DNA of 22,619 nt from Candidatus Bathyarchaeota archaeon (GTDB lineage: Archaea; Thermoproteota; Bathyarchaeia; RBG-16-48-13; JAGMEO01), in contig JAGMEO010000002.1 of the NCBI GenBank assembly GCA_023128135.1, positions 1 to 22,619 of the forward strand, in the 5' to 3' direction. The translations under genes and the position numbers were made by a program. Shown here one piece after another: positions 1-8,349 of the stretch (positions are counted from its first letter, which is position 1; each line of letters starts with the position of its first letter). Below the pieces are notes generated by a model. It searched no databases. It was given only the letters and a program-made list of their open reading frames with translations, and was not told the origin of the DNA.

Positions 1-266
1 CTAACCCTATCTGGGCGTAATTAAGTCCAAGAGCGTTCAGTATGTAAGTGTATAACACAGACCGTGATACATATATGTGCTGAGAAAAATGTGATAGAGA
101 CAACACTGAAAGAAATCTATTGAGTGACGTTTTTTCCATTGAATCATGTAAAAGTTTTGACGGTGACATTTATTTACACTTAAGTTACGGTTTTTAAGTC
201 TCTGATAATAAAAAGGATTTTTGAATAGGCATCAGTTTTAAATAAAGCAAAAAATGTAGAAAACAG

Positions 267-878
267 TTAGGGTTCTTTCACGAACTCTATAAACTGCTTC
301 AAAGTCCGTTTTTTTAGTGTATAATTCGTTTTTTTCTCATGCCCTATAGTTGAATGAGGTGAAGGACCATAATCGTGCCCTGGGTATACCTTTATTTCGT
401 CGTTAAGTTTCATCAATTTATTAAATAGACTATTATACATTTCACTCGAGCTTCCTCCAGGAAGATCTGTTCTACCGCATCCTCCTACAAAAAGGGTGTC
501 GCCCGTTAGAAGCATGTCATCAATTAATAAACAGATGCTATCCTGAGTATGCCCAGGGGTGTGAATAATTCGAATCGTTACATTCCCGATTTTTAAAATA
601 TCACCGTCAACAACGCTAATGGTTTTGTTTACCTTTGATAGCTGATGAGCTACTAGTTTAGCATTAAATTTTTCAATTATTTCATCATTACCTGCAACAT
701 GATCCCAATGAAAATGAGTGTTTATAACGTATTTCACTGTACAGCCACACTCTTCTATTAAATTTATAATAGTGTCTGCATTAAAGCTGGGATCAACAAT
801 TACAGCTTCTCCATTGTTTTCATCAGCTATTACGTAGGAAAAGTTGTCCCCTTTTGATTTAATCTGCTTGAAGAACAT
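267..878 (-). CDS. Metallo-beta-lactamase-fold hydrolase, ETHE1/glyoxalase II-like
   Basis: A 203-residue single-domain metallo-beta-lactamase-fold enzyme, probably cytosolic. The dinuclear metal site is complete: HFHWDH at residues 55-60, His110 in HTPGHT, Asp127 in TGDTLF and His168 in YPGHDYG. The segment TGDTLFVGGCGRTDL, followed by a glycine/serine-rich turn, resembles persulfide dioxygenase (ETHE1) and hydroxyacylglutathione hydrolase-like proteins. The C-terminus (NYTLKKR, then a short helix) fits the glyoxalase II-like subgroup. The substrate cannot be read from sequence; a thiol ester or persulfide is the usual one for the family. There is no signal peptide or rhodanese domain. It stands alone, transcribed away from pdaD across a roughly 260-nt divergent gap. 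The fold and metal site are certain; the precise reaction is not. Confidence 0.85.
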   Translation of the reverse strand: MFFKQIKSKGDNFSYVIADENNGEAVIVDPSFNADTIINLIEECGCTVKYVINTHFHWDHVAGNDEIIEKFNAKLVAHQLSKVNKTISVVDGDILKIGNVTIRIIHTPGHTQDSICLLIDDMLLTGDTLFVGGCGRTDLPGGSSSEMYNSLFNKLMKLNDEIKVYPGHDYGPSPHSTIGHEKKTNYTLKKRTLKQFIEFVKEP

Positions 879-1070
879 AGAAAATCACCTCTACACTTTT
901 TTATTATATGATTTATTGTAGGTCCTTTTGAAGCATATCCTTTTCTTGAATGTGAAAATGCAAATTTTTTTTCGTGCTTCGCCGCCATACACCGGTAAAT
1001 TTGCTCAATAGTAGTTGCATAATCTTTGTGATTATCCTTAATGATGTAATGTAACAGATTATCATTCTGT

Positions 1071-1082
1071 TCGCGCGCGCGA
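1071..1082. repeat. 12-bp CG-alternating palindrome upstream of pdaD
   Basis: TCGCGCGCGCGA is a perfect palindrome of alternating C and G in otherwise AT-rich intergenic DNA, about 60 nt before the arginine decarboxylase start. It could be a protein-binding site or a local Z-DNA-prone tract. Nothing in the sequence proves a role. The rest of the divergent gap (879-1144) shows no gene. Confidence 0.4.
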
Positions 1083-1144
1083 TTCGCTCTAAATAGAAAA
1101 CTTATTATTCAATCGAGGTTATTCGTAAAAAGTTGATTGGAAAA

Positions 1145-1615
1145 ATGATTCCTCGTAAGTTCTTTGTTACGAGTGGAAAAGCCTTTAGTCCAATTTCTGA
1201 ACTGAATGCTTTTGATCAGGCCCTAAAGGAAGCTGGAATTTCCCAATGTAACCTTGTTCATGTTACATCAATATTACCGAAAGGATGTACCCAAATAGAA
1301 AAAACCGAAATCCCAGTCGGAGCAATAACACACGTCGTAATTGCGAGAATGGACGGTGTTGAAGGCCAAAATATTGGTGCAGCTATCACTTGGGCTTTTG
1401 AAAAAACCGATGAATGTGGAATTATCGCTGAAACCCAGGGCCATATAGAGGAGGAGGCTTTACTAGAAATCGCTAAATGTAAGATTCTAGAGATGGCGAA
1501 AATCAGGGAAATAGAACTTGGAGAGATCAATTACGAGTATCAGACATTGAAAGTTCCTATGGACAATTATGGTTGTGTAATTGCTGCACTAATTTTTTAT
1601 CCTGATTATAAATAG
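1145..1615 (+). CDS. pdaD: Pyruvoyl-dependent arginine decarboxylase
   Basis: This protein converts arginine to agmatine, the first step of archaeal polyamine synthesis. It is a proenzyme that cleaves itself before a serine, which becomes the pyruvoyl cofactor. The cleavage motif is visible as VTSILPKGC, with Thr41-Ser42 at the scissile position; the Methanocaldococcus enzyme has Ser-Ser there. Glu96 in AETQG aligns with the catalytic glutamate region. Length (156 residues) fits the family. ATG at 1145 (MIPRKFF) is preferred because relatives begin near this point; a TTG at 1133 with a GAGGT about 12 nt upstream is the alternative and adds four residues. Agmatinase, the next enzyme of the pathway, is encoded nearby on the opposite strand. 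Confidence 0.9.
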   Translation: MIPRKFFVTSGKAFSPISELNAFDQALKEAGISQCNLVHVTSILPKGCTQIEKTEIPVGAITHVVIARMDGVEGQNIGAAITWAFEKTDECGIIAETQGHIEEEALLEIAKCKILEMAKIREIELGEINYEYQTLKVPMDNYGCVIAALIFYPDYK

Positions 1616-1698
1616 ACCATCTTCCAAACTTAGAAAAGGAAACATTCCATCACACCGTATTTTTGTTGGCATCATAAACCATGTGGAAGTTATCTATC

Positions 1699-2183
1699 AT
1701 GGAATCCAAATTAGAAGTGAAAATAGTTCGAAATGTGAAGGTAACTGTTCAACCTTCCACATTTTTTAAGGGTTTTGATAGTGTAGAAGTGGTTCAACGG
1801 ATTTTTGGTAAAAAAAAACTAGAGGTACTTCAATATTTGAAAGTAGAGTTTAGTGTAAGGAGCGGTTATATAGGAGTAAGCGATTTAGATGGATATTTAA
1901 TAATCAGTGCTTTTTACCTAAAAAACGGTAATTTAATCGACGTATATCTCGATATTATACATGAACAAGTTAATGTGAACAGTCTATGGATGAAAAGAAT
2001 CTTTTTGATAGGCGTTATGTAATACCTCAAAGCCAACAGAGATTGAAGCGTACAAATTTGCAGTTGAGGAGCAAAAAAACTAGGACTTGGATCGATGAAC
2101 GTATATACGAATATTTAAAAACGGAGGGGGTAAGCGAAGAAGATTCTAAACAATTAGCCAAATCACTGAACATTAATTGTTAA
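1699..2183 (+). pseudogene. Decayed conserved archaeal protein with HExxH-like motif
   Basis: The pieces of one conserved archaeal protein can be read by switching frame. The first part runs from ATG 1699 (MESKLEVKIV) through DIIHEQVNV. The frame is lost near 1978; MDEKNLFDRRY continues in a second frame, shifts near 2025 to TEIEAYKFAVEE in a third, and returns by about 2090 to DERIYEYLKTEGVSEED, ending at TAA 2181-2183. Each junction is restored by adding a base, so the lesions look like small deletions. From memory of the family, the motif is normally HELVH; here it reads HEQVN, so the second metal-binding histidine is also lost. Function of the intact family is not established to my knowledge; the motif suggests a metallopeptidase-like fold. 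Confidence 0.75.
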
Positions 2184-2198
2184 TAGGCTCATTGAAAG

Positions 2199-3062
2199 TC
2201 AGCGAACATAGCCAATTATTTTGTACAATATTCTCGCGGATAAGAATTCAGTAATATTATTTCCAGGGATTGGTGTAACTTCCACCAAATCCACTCCCAC
2301 TATATTTGCTGAGTAACATATTTCTCTGATTGTTTCTTTTACCTCTCCGAATGATAATCCATCTGGTTCTGGTGTAGAAACAGCGGGGACCTCAGAAGGA
2401 TCGAAGACATCAACATCAAGACTCAGATACACATTCTTCCCTTTGATCTTACTGAGAATGTCTGTCAAGGACCGTCTGAACTTATTCTTCATTGCTTCTC
2501 TGAAAAATATTGAGATAGCGTTTTCCTTAGCAAAATTATATTCTTCTTGGCTCATTGATCGTACACCTATCACGATAATATCTCTACCGCTTTCAATTAT
2601 TCTTCTCATTACACATGCATGAGAAAGATGATCTCCCTCATAGGATTCCCTTAGATCAGCGTGGGCATCAAAAACAACTACAATGATGTCTCTAGGAAAT
2701 GCTTGTACAGCACCAAATGTTATCGTGTGTTCGCCTCCAATCAATATCGGGATCTTACTATCATTGAGAAGATTCTTTACAGATAGGCGAACGCGCTCTA
2801 GCGTTTTTGCAGGGTTTCCTTTTACTGTCTCCATCTCATCAAAAGTGAAAATTCCTTTTTTGTACGGTTCGTTTTGTAATTCCATATCAAAACGTTCTAC
2901 ATACCGGGATGCATCTATAATTTGGTGTGGGCCATTTCTGCTTCCAGTCCTATAGCTTTGAGTAGAATCGTAAGGAATTGGAACTATTACAAACTTTGCT
3001 TTCTTGTAACTAGTTATAGAACTATCTAATCCAAGAAAGTTCCATGGGATGAAAGGATACAC
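2199..3062 (-). CDS. speB: Agmatinase (ureohydrolase family)
   Basis: This enzyme hydrolyses agmatine to putrescine and urea. The 287-residue protein has the full manganese site of the arginase/agmatinase family: His112 in GGEHT, Asp132/His134/Asp136 in FDAHAD, and Asp216/Asp218 in LDVDVFDP. VSTPEPDG (229-235) and the final glutamate region (EVTPIPG, 261-267) are also typical. With pdaD about 0.6 kb away it completes the arginine to agmatine to putrescine route. The start is supported by a GAGG Shine-Dalgarno site about 10 nt upstream and a TATA box at the right distance. No defect is seen. Confidence 0.93.
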   Translation of the reverse strand: MYPFIPWNFLGLDSSITSYKKAKFVIVPIPYDSTQSYRTGSRNGPHQIIDASRYVERFDMELQNEPYKKGIFTFDEMETVKGNPAKTLERVRLSVKNLLNDSKIPILIGGEHTITFGAVQAFPRDIIVVVFDAHADLRESYEGDHLSHACVMRRIIESGRDIIVIGVRSMSQEEYNFAKENAISIFFREAMKNKFRRSLTDILSKIKGKNVYLSLDVDVFDPSEVPAVSTPEPDGLSFGEVKETIREICYSANIVGVDLVEVTPIPGNNITEFLSARILYKIIGYVR

Positions 3063-3097
3063 TTCAATTCCTCAACTAATTACATTTTCTAAAAACG

Positions 3098-3104
3098 CTT
3101 TATA
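3098..3104 (-). promoter_or_regulatory. TATA box of the agmatinase gene
   Basis: On the minus strand this reads TATAAAG within a longer A/T-rich element. Transcription would start about 25 nt downstream, near 3076, leaving a short leader that still contains the GAGG Shine-Dalgarno site (3071-3074) before the ATG at 3062. The geometry fits a standard archaeal promoter. Confidence 0.55.
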
Positions 3105-3278
3105 ATTTATTATAAAACTAATTTGATGTAACTATATTTTTCTAATATAAAACTAGTACCAGAAACTAGTTTAAAGAAAGTCATAAACAAATGAAGTAAC
3201 AAAGTCTTGTCCTAAAGAAGATGAAGAGAACAGATATTAAAGATGCAAATTTACTCTGTTTATTCATGATTGATAAAA

Positions 3279-4028
3279 ATGTCTTTTAAAGAATCAAATT
3301 TTCAAATAGAATTGTCACTTTACATTGGGAAACTAAGGTTTTCCTAGAAAACAAAGTATGTTCAATTTATGATAGACTTCTAATTGAAGTTGAAAAGAGC
3401 ATAAAATATGTATGTAGATTGCTTCAGAAATGCCCTATTGATGTCTGTCATGCTAGAGCGTTAAAGATCATTCAAGAGGTCATTCAAAAGATTCCAGAAA
3501 TCAGGGAAATATTGAAAGTCGATATTAAAGCAGCCTATGAAGGAGGCCCAACTGCAAAAAGCATTGATGAAATAATATTAAGCTACCCTTACGTTCTAGC
3601 CATTACAGTCTACAGAATATCACATGAACTTTATGTAAGAGAGGTTCCGTTAATTCCAAGAATAATGAACGAATGCACATTCGGTAACAGAAATAGATAT
3701 ACATTCAGGTGAAAAAATTGGTAAAAATTTCTTCATAGATCATGGAACAGGAGTAGTTATCAGAGAAACATCTGAGATAGGAGATAATGTTAAAATATAT
3801 CAAGGAGCCACTTTTGGAGCTCTAAAATTCCCAAAAGATGAAAGTGAACAATTAATTAAGGGATTAAAACGACACCCAACAGTAAAAGATAATGTGATAA
3901 TATATTCTGTAGCAACTATTTTAGGAAGTAAAGCTGTTATTGGAGAAGGACCCGTGATTGGTGGAACCGTTTGGATAACTTCTTCTATTCCAGCAGGAAC
4001 CACAGTAACATCATTCCTTCTAAGCTAA
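3279..4028 (+). pseudogene. cysE: Frameshifted serine O-acetyltransferase (long EpsC/CysE type)
   Basis: The intact ancestor would make O-acetylserine for cysteine synthesis. The C-terminal left-handed beta-helix is well preserved: FIDHGTGVV, NVKIYQGATFGA, KRHPTV and VIGGTVW, including the Asp-His and His of the catalytic site. The preceding helical domain (EIREILKVDIKAAYEGG, ILSYPYVLAITVYRISHELY) matches the long archaeal/bacterial form. The frame breaks at 3671-3675, where GAA-T-GCA replaces an expected Glu-Tyr-Ala-His stretch, a 2-base loss. A second break near 3340 separates the helical region from an N-terminal piece beginning at ATG 3279; this part is less certain. One glycine of the usual VVIGET is arginine (VVIRET). 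No full-length product is possible without recoding. Confidence 0.75.
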
Positions 4029-4077
4029 AGTACAAGAATAAAAAGAATACCCGATAATTTACAATAATAAAATTAAC

Positions 4078-5286
4078 TTAATCACTTTTAAAAAAAAGGT
4101 AAAGTAGTATAGTTGAAAGAGCATAAGATACACTGCATATAAAAGCTGGAAGATCAATTTGGATTTCCATCAATTGCCCGCCAATTATTGTACCAATTGC
4201 TGATGTCCCATTCCATGCCATGGTTGTGATGCTAGATGCTAATGATCTTTCTTCTTTATCAACTAAATTCATAGCAAACGTGGTATAAATTGGATGTGCA
4301 AAATTCATCAAGATTGTTCTTCCAATATACAAAAAAGCTGCAATTGAGAAAATTGGAGAAAAAGGAATTATTGTTAACAATAATATTGCTGGTACTTGTG
4401 CGCTGATGATTGCTTTTACAGGCCCCATTATTTCCATTAACTTTGGTGCTGTAAAGTAAGAAAGCGCCATTATTGCATTAGAAATAGCAAAAAGGACACC
4501 AATTTCTGTCTCTGAAGCTGAAAATTTAAAATTCAAGTAGAGAGGAACGAGGGTAATAAACAAACCTGCACCTAAACCAATGAATGCGTTAATTAAACTA
4601 AATTTCCCAATTACTTTCCAAGAATGGATTGTGAAGAATCCTTTTGATGTTCTTTCTCTTGATTCTTCTTTTAAGAAAATTAGAGGTACTAATGATGATA
4701 CACCAAGAACTATAGATAACCAAAAAATTATCTTATATGAATCAAGCGGTGTTAAAAGAAGAGTTGATTCTATAAGTTCTTTGCCTCCAGCGATTATGGA
4801 ACCAACTATCGAGCCAGAAGTAAATAGGAATGCGCTAATACTGAAAGCATGGCTTCTCTTGACCTGTTCCACATTATCAGCTATTATTGCGGTGTATGGA
4901 GCTGTCCAAGCACCCCAGCTAAAACCAGATAGAAGGGAAGCTAATAGAAGAAAAGAAAAGGAGTCAAAAAGGGCGTATATCATAAAGGACAACAAATATG
5001 CGGAGGTACTAGCTATGAGAACCCATTTTTTGCTAATTCTATCTGATATAATTCCTGACGGAATAAGAAAAATCGTTGAGAATATTGATGTGGCTCCTAT
5101 AAGAACACCTATAGTTGAAGATGGAAAACCTATACTATTAAGATAAAGTGGTTGTAAGACAATAAAAACACCAAGTTGAATCGAGCTTAATAGATTTGAT
5201 AAGAAGACTAGTTTCACGTTCCTGTGGAATTCGATAAACCCTCGAAAATAAAGATGAGGCTGCTCACTTTTCGTCATTTCTTTCAT
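4078..5286 (-). CDS. Major facilitator superfamily transporter
   Basis: A 402-residue polytopic membrane protein with about twelve hydrophobic helices in two halves. The loop after helix 2 reads SGIISDRISKKWVL, the usual MFS motif A (G-x-x-x-D-R-x-x-[RK]). A hydrophilic central loop around KEESRERTSKG separates the halves. The pattern resembles drug/sugar efflux-type MFS members, but substrate and direction of transport cannot be inferred. No Shine-Dalgarno site is evident before ATG 5286, so the transcript may be leaderless; ATG 5277 is a possible alternative. It converges with the serine acetyltransferase remnant, 49 nt apart, and is divergent from the COG1237 gene. Confidence 0.85.
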   Translation of the reverse strand: MKEMTKSEQPHLYFRGFIEFHRNVKLVFLSNLLSSIQLGVFIVLQPLYLNSIGFPSSTIGVLIGATSIFSTIFLIPSGIISDRISKKWVLIASTSAYLLSFMIYALFDSFSFLLLASLLSGFSWGAWTAPYTAIIADNVEQVKRSHAFSISAFLFTSGSIVGSIIAGGKELIESTLLLTPLDSYKIIFWLSIVLGVSSLVPLIFLKEESRERTSKGFFTIHSWKVIGKFSLINAFIGLGAGLFITLVPLYLNFKFSASETEIGVLFAISNAIMALSYFTAPKLMEIMGPVKAIISAQVPAILLLTIIPFSPIFSIAAFLYIGRTILMNFAHPIYTTFAMNLVDKEERSLASSITTMAWNGTSAIGTIIGGQLMEIQIDLPAFICSVSYALSTILLYLFFKSD

Positions 5287-5367
5287 CCATGAATTTATAA
5301 TAAATTATTGATATCTTTAAGTATAATTTATCTGGTTTTTTTACACTTCATTCAGAAGGTTTGAAAG

Positions 5368-6339
5368 TTGCCAAATACCGTACTACCGCTTAAAGCTGTC
5401 GATGGTTTAGAAATTATTAGTCTTATTGACAATTCAATAGATTTTCTTTCCTCATCTGAACATAGGGAAGTTAAAAACATCCGTGAATGGATGAAAAATT
5501 CCCGCAACTTGAAACCAAAAGGAAAAAAACTTCCGATAGCTGAACACGGATTTTCTATGTTAATACGAATATATTTTGAAAATGAAGCTCACACTATATT
5601 ATTTGATACTGGAGGAAGCTCTGAAAGCGTATTAATTAATGCTGAACGAATGGAACTAGATCTTTCAGAAATTGAAGCGATAGTTATTTCCCATGGCCAT
5701 TGGGATCACTCAGGTGGTTTATCAGCCATTTCAAAGACAATAAACAAGAAAAATCTGCCAATAATAATTCATGAAGATATGTTAAAAACAAGGGGATCAA
5801 TAGACTCAAATGGAACTGTCAGAAAATACGTTGATTTCCCTAAAGAGAAAAAAGTAAGGCCCTCGGAATATATAGTTACAAAGCAACCCTATCTACTATC
5901 TAACAATAGCGTGCTTGTTACAGGAGAGATTCCTAGACAAACTGATTTTGAAAGAGGTTATCTTCGTCACAGAGCATTAGTTAATGGAAAGTGGCAACCC
6001 GATCCTTGGATCTGGGATGACCGAGCAGTAATTATTAACATAAAACAAAAAGGCTTGGTTGTTCTTTCTGGGTGTGCTCATGCAGGAATCATCAACACCA
6101 CTTTATACTCCAAGGAGCTTACTGGAGTTTCAAATATATATGCGATAATGGGTGGTTTTCATTTAATAGGAAAAAATTGTGAAAATAAGATCCAACGAAC
6201 TGTCATAGAATTGAAAACTTTGAACCCGAAGCTTCTAGTACCATCACATTGTACTGGGTGGAGAGGAGTTCATGCAATTGCTAAAGCATTTCCTCACGCT
6301 TTTGTTAAGGGCAGCGTAGGGAATCTTTACACGTTATAA
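5368..6339 (+). CDS. COG1237-type metallo-beta-lactamase-fold protein
   Basis: A 323-residue metallo-hydrolase-fold protein of the group that includes the methanopterin-pathway enzyme 7,8-dihydropterin-6-methyl-4-(ribofuranosyl)aminobenzene phosphate synthase. Visible features are LFDTGG (residues 78-83), the metal motif HGHWDH (109-114), SGCAHAGI, MGGFHL and the late SHCTGW, all characteristic of this group. The N-terminal addition of about 60 residues with a basic, lysine-rich segment is longer than in minimal members. The TTG start at 5368 is supported by GAAGGT seven bases upstream. The gene is monocistronic here. Family membership is secure; a role in tetrahydromethanopterin biosynthesis is only a possibility since many COG1237 proteins are uncharacterised. 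Confidence 0.85.
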   Translation: MPNTVLPLKAVDGLEIISLIDNSIDFLSSSEHREVKNIREWMKNSRNLKPKGKKLPIAEHGFSMLIRIYFENEAHTILFDTGGSSESVLINAERMELDLSEIEAIVISHGHWDHSGGLSAISKTINKKNLPIIIHEDMLKTRGSIDSNGTVRKYVDFPKEKKVRPSEYIVTKQPYLLSNNSVLVTGEIPRQTDFERGYLRHRALVNGKWQPDPWIWDDRAVIINIKQKGLVVLSGCAHAGIINTTLYSKELTGVSNIYAIMGGFHLIGKNCENKIQRTVIELKTLNPKLLVPSHCTGWRGVHAIAKAFPHAFVKGSVGNLYTL

Positions 6340-6351
6340 TTGGTTTAATAT

Positions 6352-6534
6352 TCATAATATTTTATTTTCAGGCTTTAGACCGTTATGTTTTGGATCGAAG
6401 AATCCTGATCTTATTAAGCTATTCCAGAGATCTCTTCTAATTGTCGGTTTAAGTGCCCGCCTTTTATACAAATTAACAAACCATTCAAAATAATTTTTGA
6501 AACCTGAGATTTGCGAAATTCTTTTTCTATTCAT
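6352..6534 (-). CDS. Small basic protein of unknown function
   Basis: A possible 60-residue protein rich in Lys, Arg and aromatic residues (for example NYFEWFVNLYKRR). I do not recognise the family. It lies 31 nt downstream of alaX on the same strand, so it could be cotranscribed. A GGAG stands only about two bases before the ATG, too close to act on this start. No membrane segment, cysteine pair or signal peptide is present. It could also be chance or a remnant. Confidence 0.35.
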   Translation of the reverse strand: MNRKRISQISGFKNYFEWFVNLYKRRALKPTIRRDLWNSLIRSGFFDPKHNGLKPENKIL

Positions 6535-6565
6535 TTCTCCGATGACGTTTTTTGTTACTTTATTC

Positions 6566-7276
6566 TTATGGTACTAATGAATAATAGACTCTTCTATTGC
6601 TTTTACCTTTATTTTCACATTTTATCAGATTTATCTGACCCACTTCCTTTAGGTTTCTAACATGGGTTCCACCATCAGCTTGTTTATCAACGCCTACAAT
6701 TTCTACTATTCGAAGACTAGGTAAATTTGGTGGAAATGCCTCTGCCATCTTTATTACACCCGGAATCTTCAAAGCCTCTTCTCTTGGTAACTCATACCAT
6801 TTTACAGGAATGTCTTTTAGGAAAAGTTTGTTTGCCTCATCAATATACCTCTCCAAAATACTTCGATCAAAATCCTTTAGACTGAAATCAAAACGAACCT
6901 TATCTACATCAAGCTGATTACCTGTCACGAGAGCACCAGTTCCATTACACAAAAGTGAAGAGAAACAGTGGGCTGATGTATGACTTCGCATTAATCTATA
7001 TCTTCTTTCCCAGTCTAATACGCAATGAGTTTTTTCTCCTTTTTTTAATCCTTTGTGGTCAACTTCATGAGAGACTAGTCCTGAGAACTTACCAACATAC
7101 ACCACATTAAACTCGTCGTTAGTTTTCACAATTCTTCCAGTATCATAAGGTTGTCCGCCTCCTTTCGAGTAGAAGATTGTCTTATCTAGAATAATGTATT
7201 TTCCATCTGAGACAGAAATTACCGTAGCATCACATTCCTTAAGGTAACTGTCTTTTAAATAGAGCAGTTCTACCAT
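6566..7276 (-). CDS. alaX: Alanyl-tRNA editing protein AlaX
   Basis: A free-standing editing enzyme that hydrolyses mischarged aminoacyl-tRNA(Ala), typically Ser-tRNA(Ala). The 236-residue protein has the N-terminal GGGQP motif (39-43) shared with the AlaRS editing region, then the zinc motif HTSAH (99-103) and the distal DGGTHVRN (201-208). The cysteine often found before GGTH is Asp here (QADGGTH), a variant I believe occurs in medium-length AlaX proteins. Length and domain order fit AlaX-M (with the AlaRS-like N-terminal subdomain and no C-Ala domain). It is divergent from ppa, 131 nt away. Confidence 0.9.
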   Translation of the reverse strand: MVELLYLKDSYLKECDATVISVSDGKYIILDKTIFYSKGGGQPYDTGRIVKTNDEFNVVYVGKFSGLVSHEVDHKGLKKGEKTHCVLDWERRYRLMRSHTSAHCFSSLLCNGTGALVTGNQLDVDKVRFDFSLKDFDRSILERYIDEANKLFLKDIPVKWYELPREEALKIPGVIKMAEAFPPNLPSLRIVEIVGVDKQADGGTHVRNLKEVGQINLIKCENKGKSNRRVYYSLVP

Positions 7277-7407
7277 GAACTTTACCCTTCCATTATTTTG
7301 TTTAATTTCATTTTAAACTACATTTATTTATTAAAAAAATAACAATGTCTGTTATAGCTTTTTTAAGATAGATTTTATTTAATACTATGAGTGGTGTTTG
7401 AGTTTCT

Positions 7408-7953
7408 ATGAATTTATGGCGTGACATTCCAATTGGAGATAGACCTCCGGAAATAATTAATGTTGTAATAGAAGTCATAAGTGGTTCTAGAGATAAGTAT
7501 GAATATAACCGTGAATGGGGAGCCTTCGTTTTAGACAGGGTCCTACATTCTCCAGTTGTTTTTCCTGTTGACTATGGTTTTGTACCTCAAACATGGTGTG
7601 ATGATGAAGATCCCCTTGATGTCATGGTCTTAACACATGAACCTTTTGAAGTTGGATGTATAGTAAAAGCGAGATCCATTGGTGTTATGATCTTAGAAGA
7701 CGAAAGAGGGGAAGATCCTAAAGTTCTTTCAGCACCTATAGATGATCCAAGATTTGATGATATTCAAGAAATTACTGATGTTTCAAAAAACATGTTACGA
7801 GAAATACAAGAATTTTTCGAAATCTACAAAAGACTAGAGCCAAGAAAATGGACAAAATTCAAGACATGGAAGAATGCTAATGAAGCAAAAAAAATTGTAC
7901 AAGAGGCAATAAAAAAATACAATAACTTAAAATTTGCTAGTTCAAAAGAATAA
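7408..7953 (+). CDS. ppa: Inorganic pyrophosphatase, family I
   Basis: A soluble enzyme that hydrolyses pyrophosphate and drives biosynthetic reactions forward. The 181-residue length is standard. The N-terminal GDRPPEIINVVIE strand, YEYNREWGAF, the FPVDYGFVPQ turn and the metal signature DEDPLDVMVL (D66, D68, D71) identify family I. The central segment EDERGEDPKVLSAP and the late KxxKTW-like motif (WTKFKTW) also match. Its last 12 bases overlap the end of the convergent glutaredoxin-like gene. Confidence 0.95.
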   Translation: MNLWRDIPIGDRPPEIINVVIEVISGSRDKYEYNREWGAFVLDRVLHSPVVFPVDYGFVPQTWCDDEDPLDVMVLTHEPFEVGCIVKARSIGVMILEDERGEDPKVLSAPIDDPRFDDIQEITDVSKNMLREIQEFFEIYKRLEPRKWTKFKTWKNANEAKKIVQEAIKKYNNLKFASSKE

Positions 7954-8205
7954 ATCAGTTTGTAAAGAGTCTAGCTTTTTTTGGATATATGGTTTGATGT
8001 AATTTAATCCAGAGATAACAAGTTCGTTTGTTACTAATATTGGAACTTTTCCCGAGCCAACATCGAACCACATACTACATTGAACATTATTTTTTTCTAC
8101 ATCAATTATTTTCAATGGAATACCAGAATCCTCAATGATCTTTCTTGTGTTCTCACATTCCGTATCGCCGTTTTTTATAAATAAATAAACCCGGGGATTA
8201 CTCAA
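7942..8205 (-). CDS. Glutaredoxin-fold protein without CxxC
   Basis: An 87-residue protein with a thioredoxin/glutaredoxin-like pattern: beta strand VYLFIK, a helix after NGDTECENTRK, strand LKIIDVE, then the cis-proline element KVPILVTN followed by a SGLNYI helix start. In glutaredoxins the helix begins with CxxC; here the place is taken by DTEC, leaving at most one cysteine of the pair. It may bind rather than reduce partners, or act by a monothiol route. Convergent with ppa and overlapping it by 12 bases. Fold assignment is by pattern and moderately secure; function is unknown. Confidence 0.6.
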   Translation of the reverse strand: MSNPRVYLFIKNGDTECENTRKIIEDSGIPLKIIDVEKNNVQCSMWFDVGSGKVPILVTNELVISGLNYIKPYIQKKLDSLQTDLFF

Positions 8206-8349
8206 ACATAAACCTCTTTATACTCAAAACAGTTCATATCACCTCTTCTAAGATAATAAAGCTCATCAACAACTTTACCGAAAAGGTTAAAGACTGACCT
8301 TATTCTTTTTGCAATATACGTGTATAACCCCGTAAAGGAGGGTTAAAAC

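Noticed and set aside
1..266. Possible box C/D RNA or small gene at the left edge
   Set aside because: CTGA and TGATAGA-like words occur but not in C-D order with terminal stem; no open frame or conserved element seen. I see nothing supportable in this stretch.
1681..2183. Two separate overlapping small genes between pdaD and agmatinase, or eIF5A
   Set aside because: The pieces join in order as one frameshifted family and show no eIF5A features.
4580..5146. 188-codon plus-strand frame inside the MFS gene
   Set aside because: It is antisense to a clearly coding transporter and has no recognisable domain.
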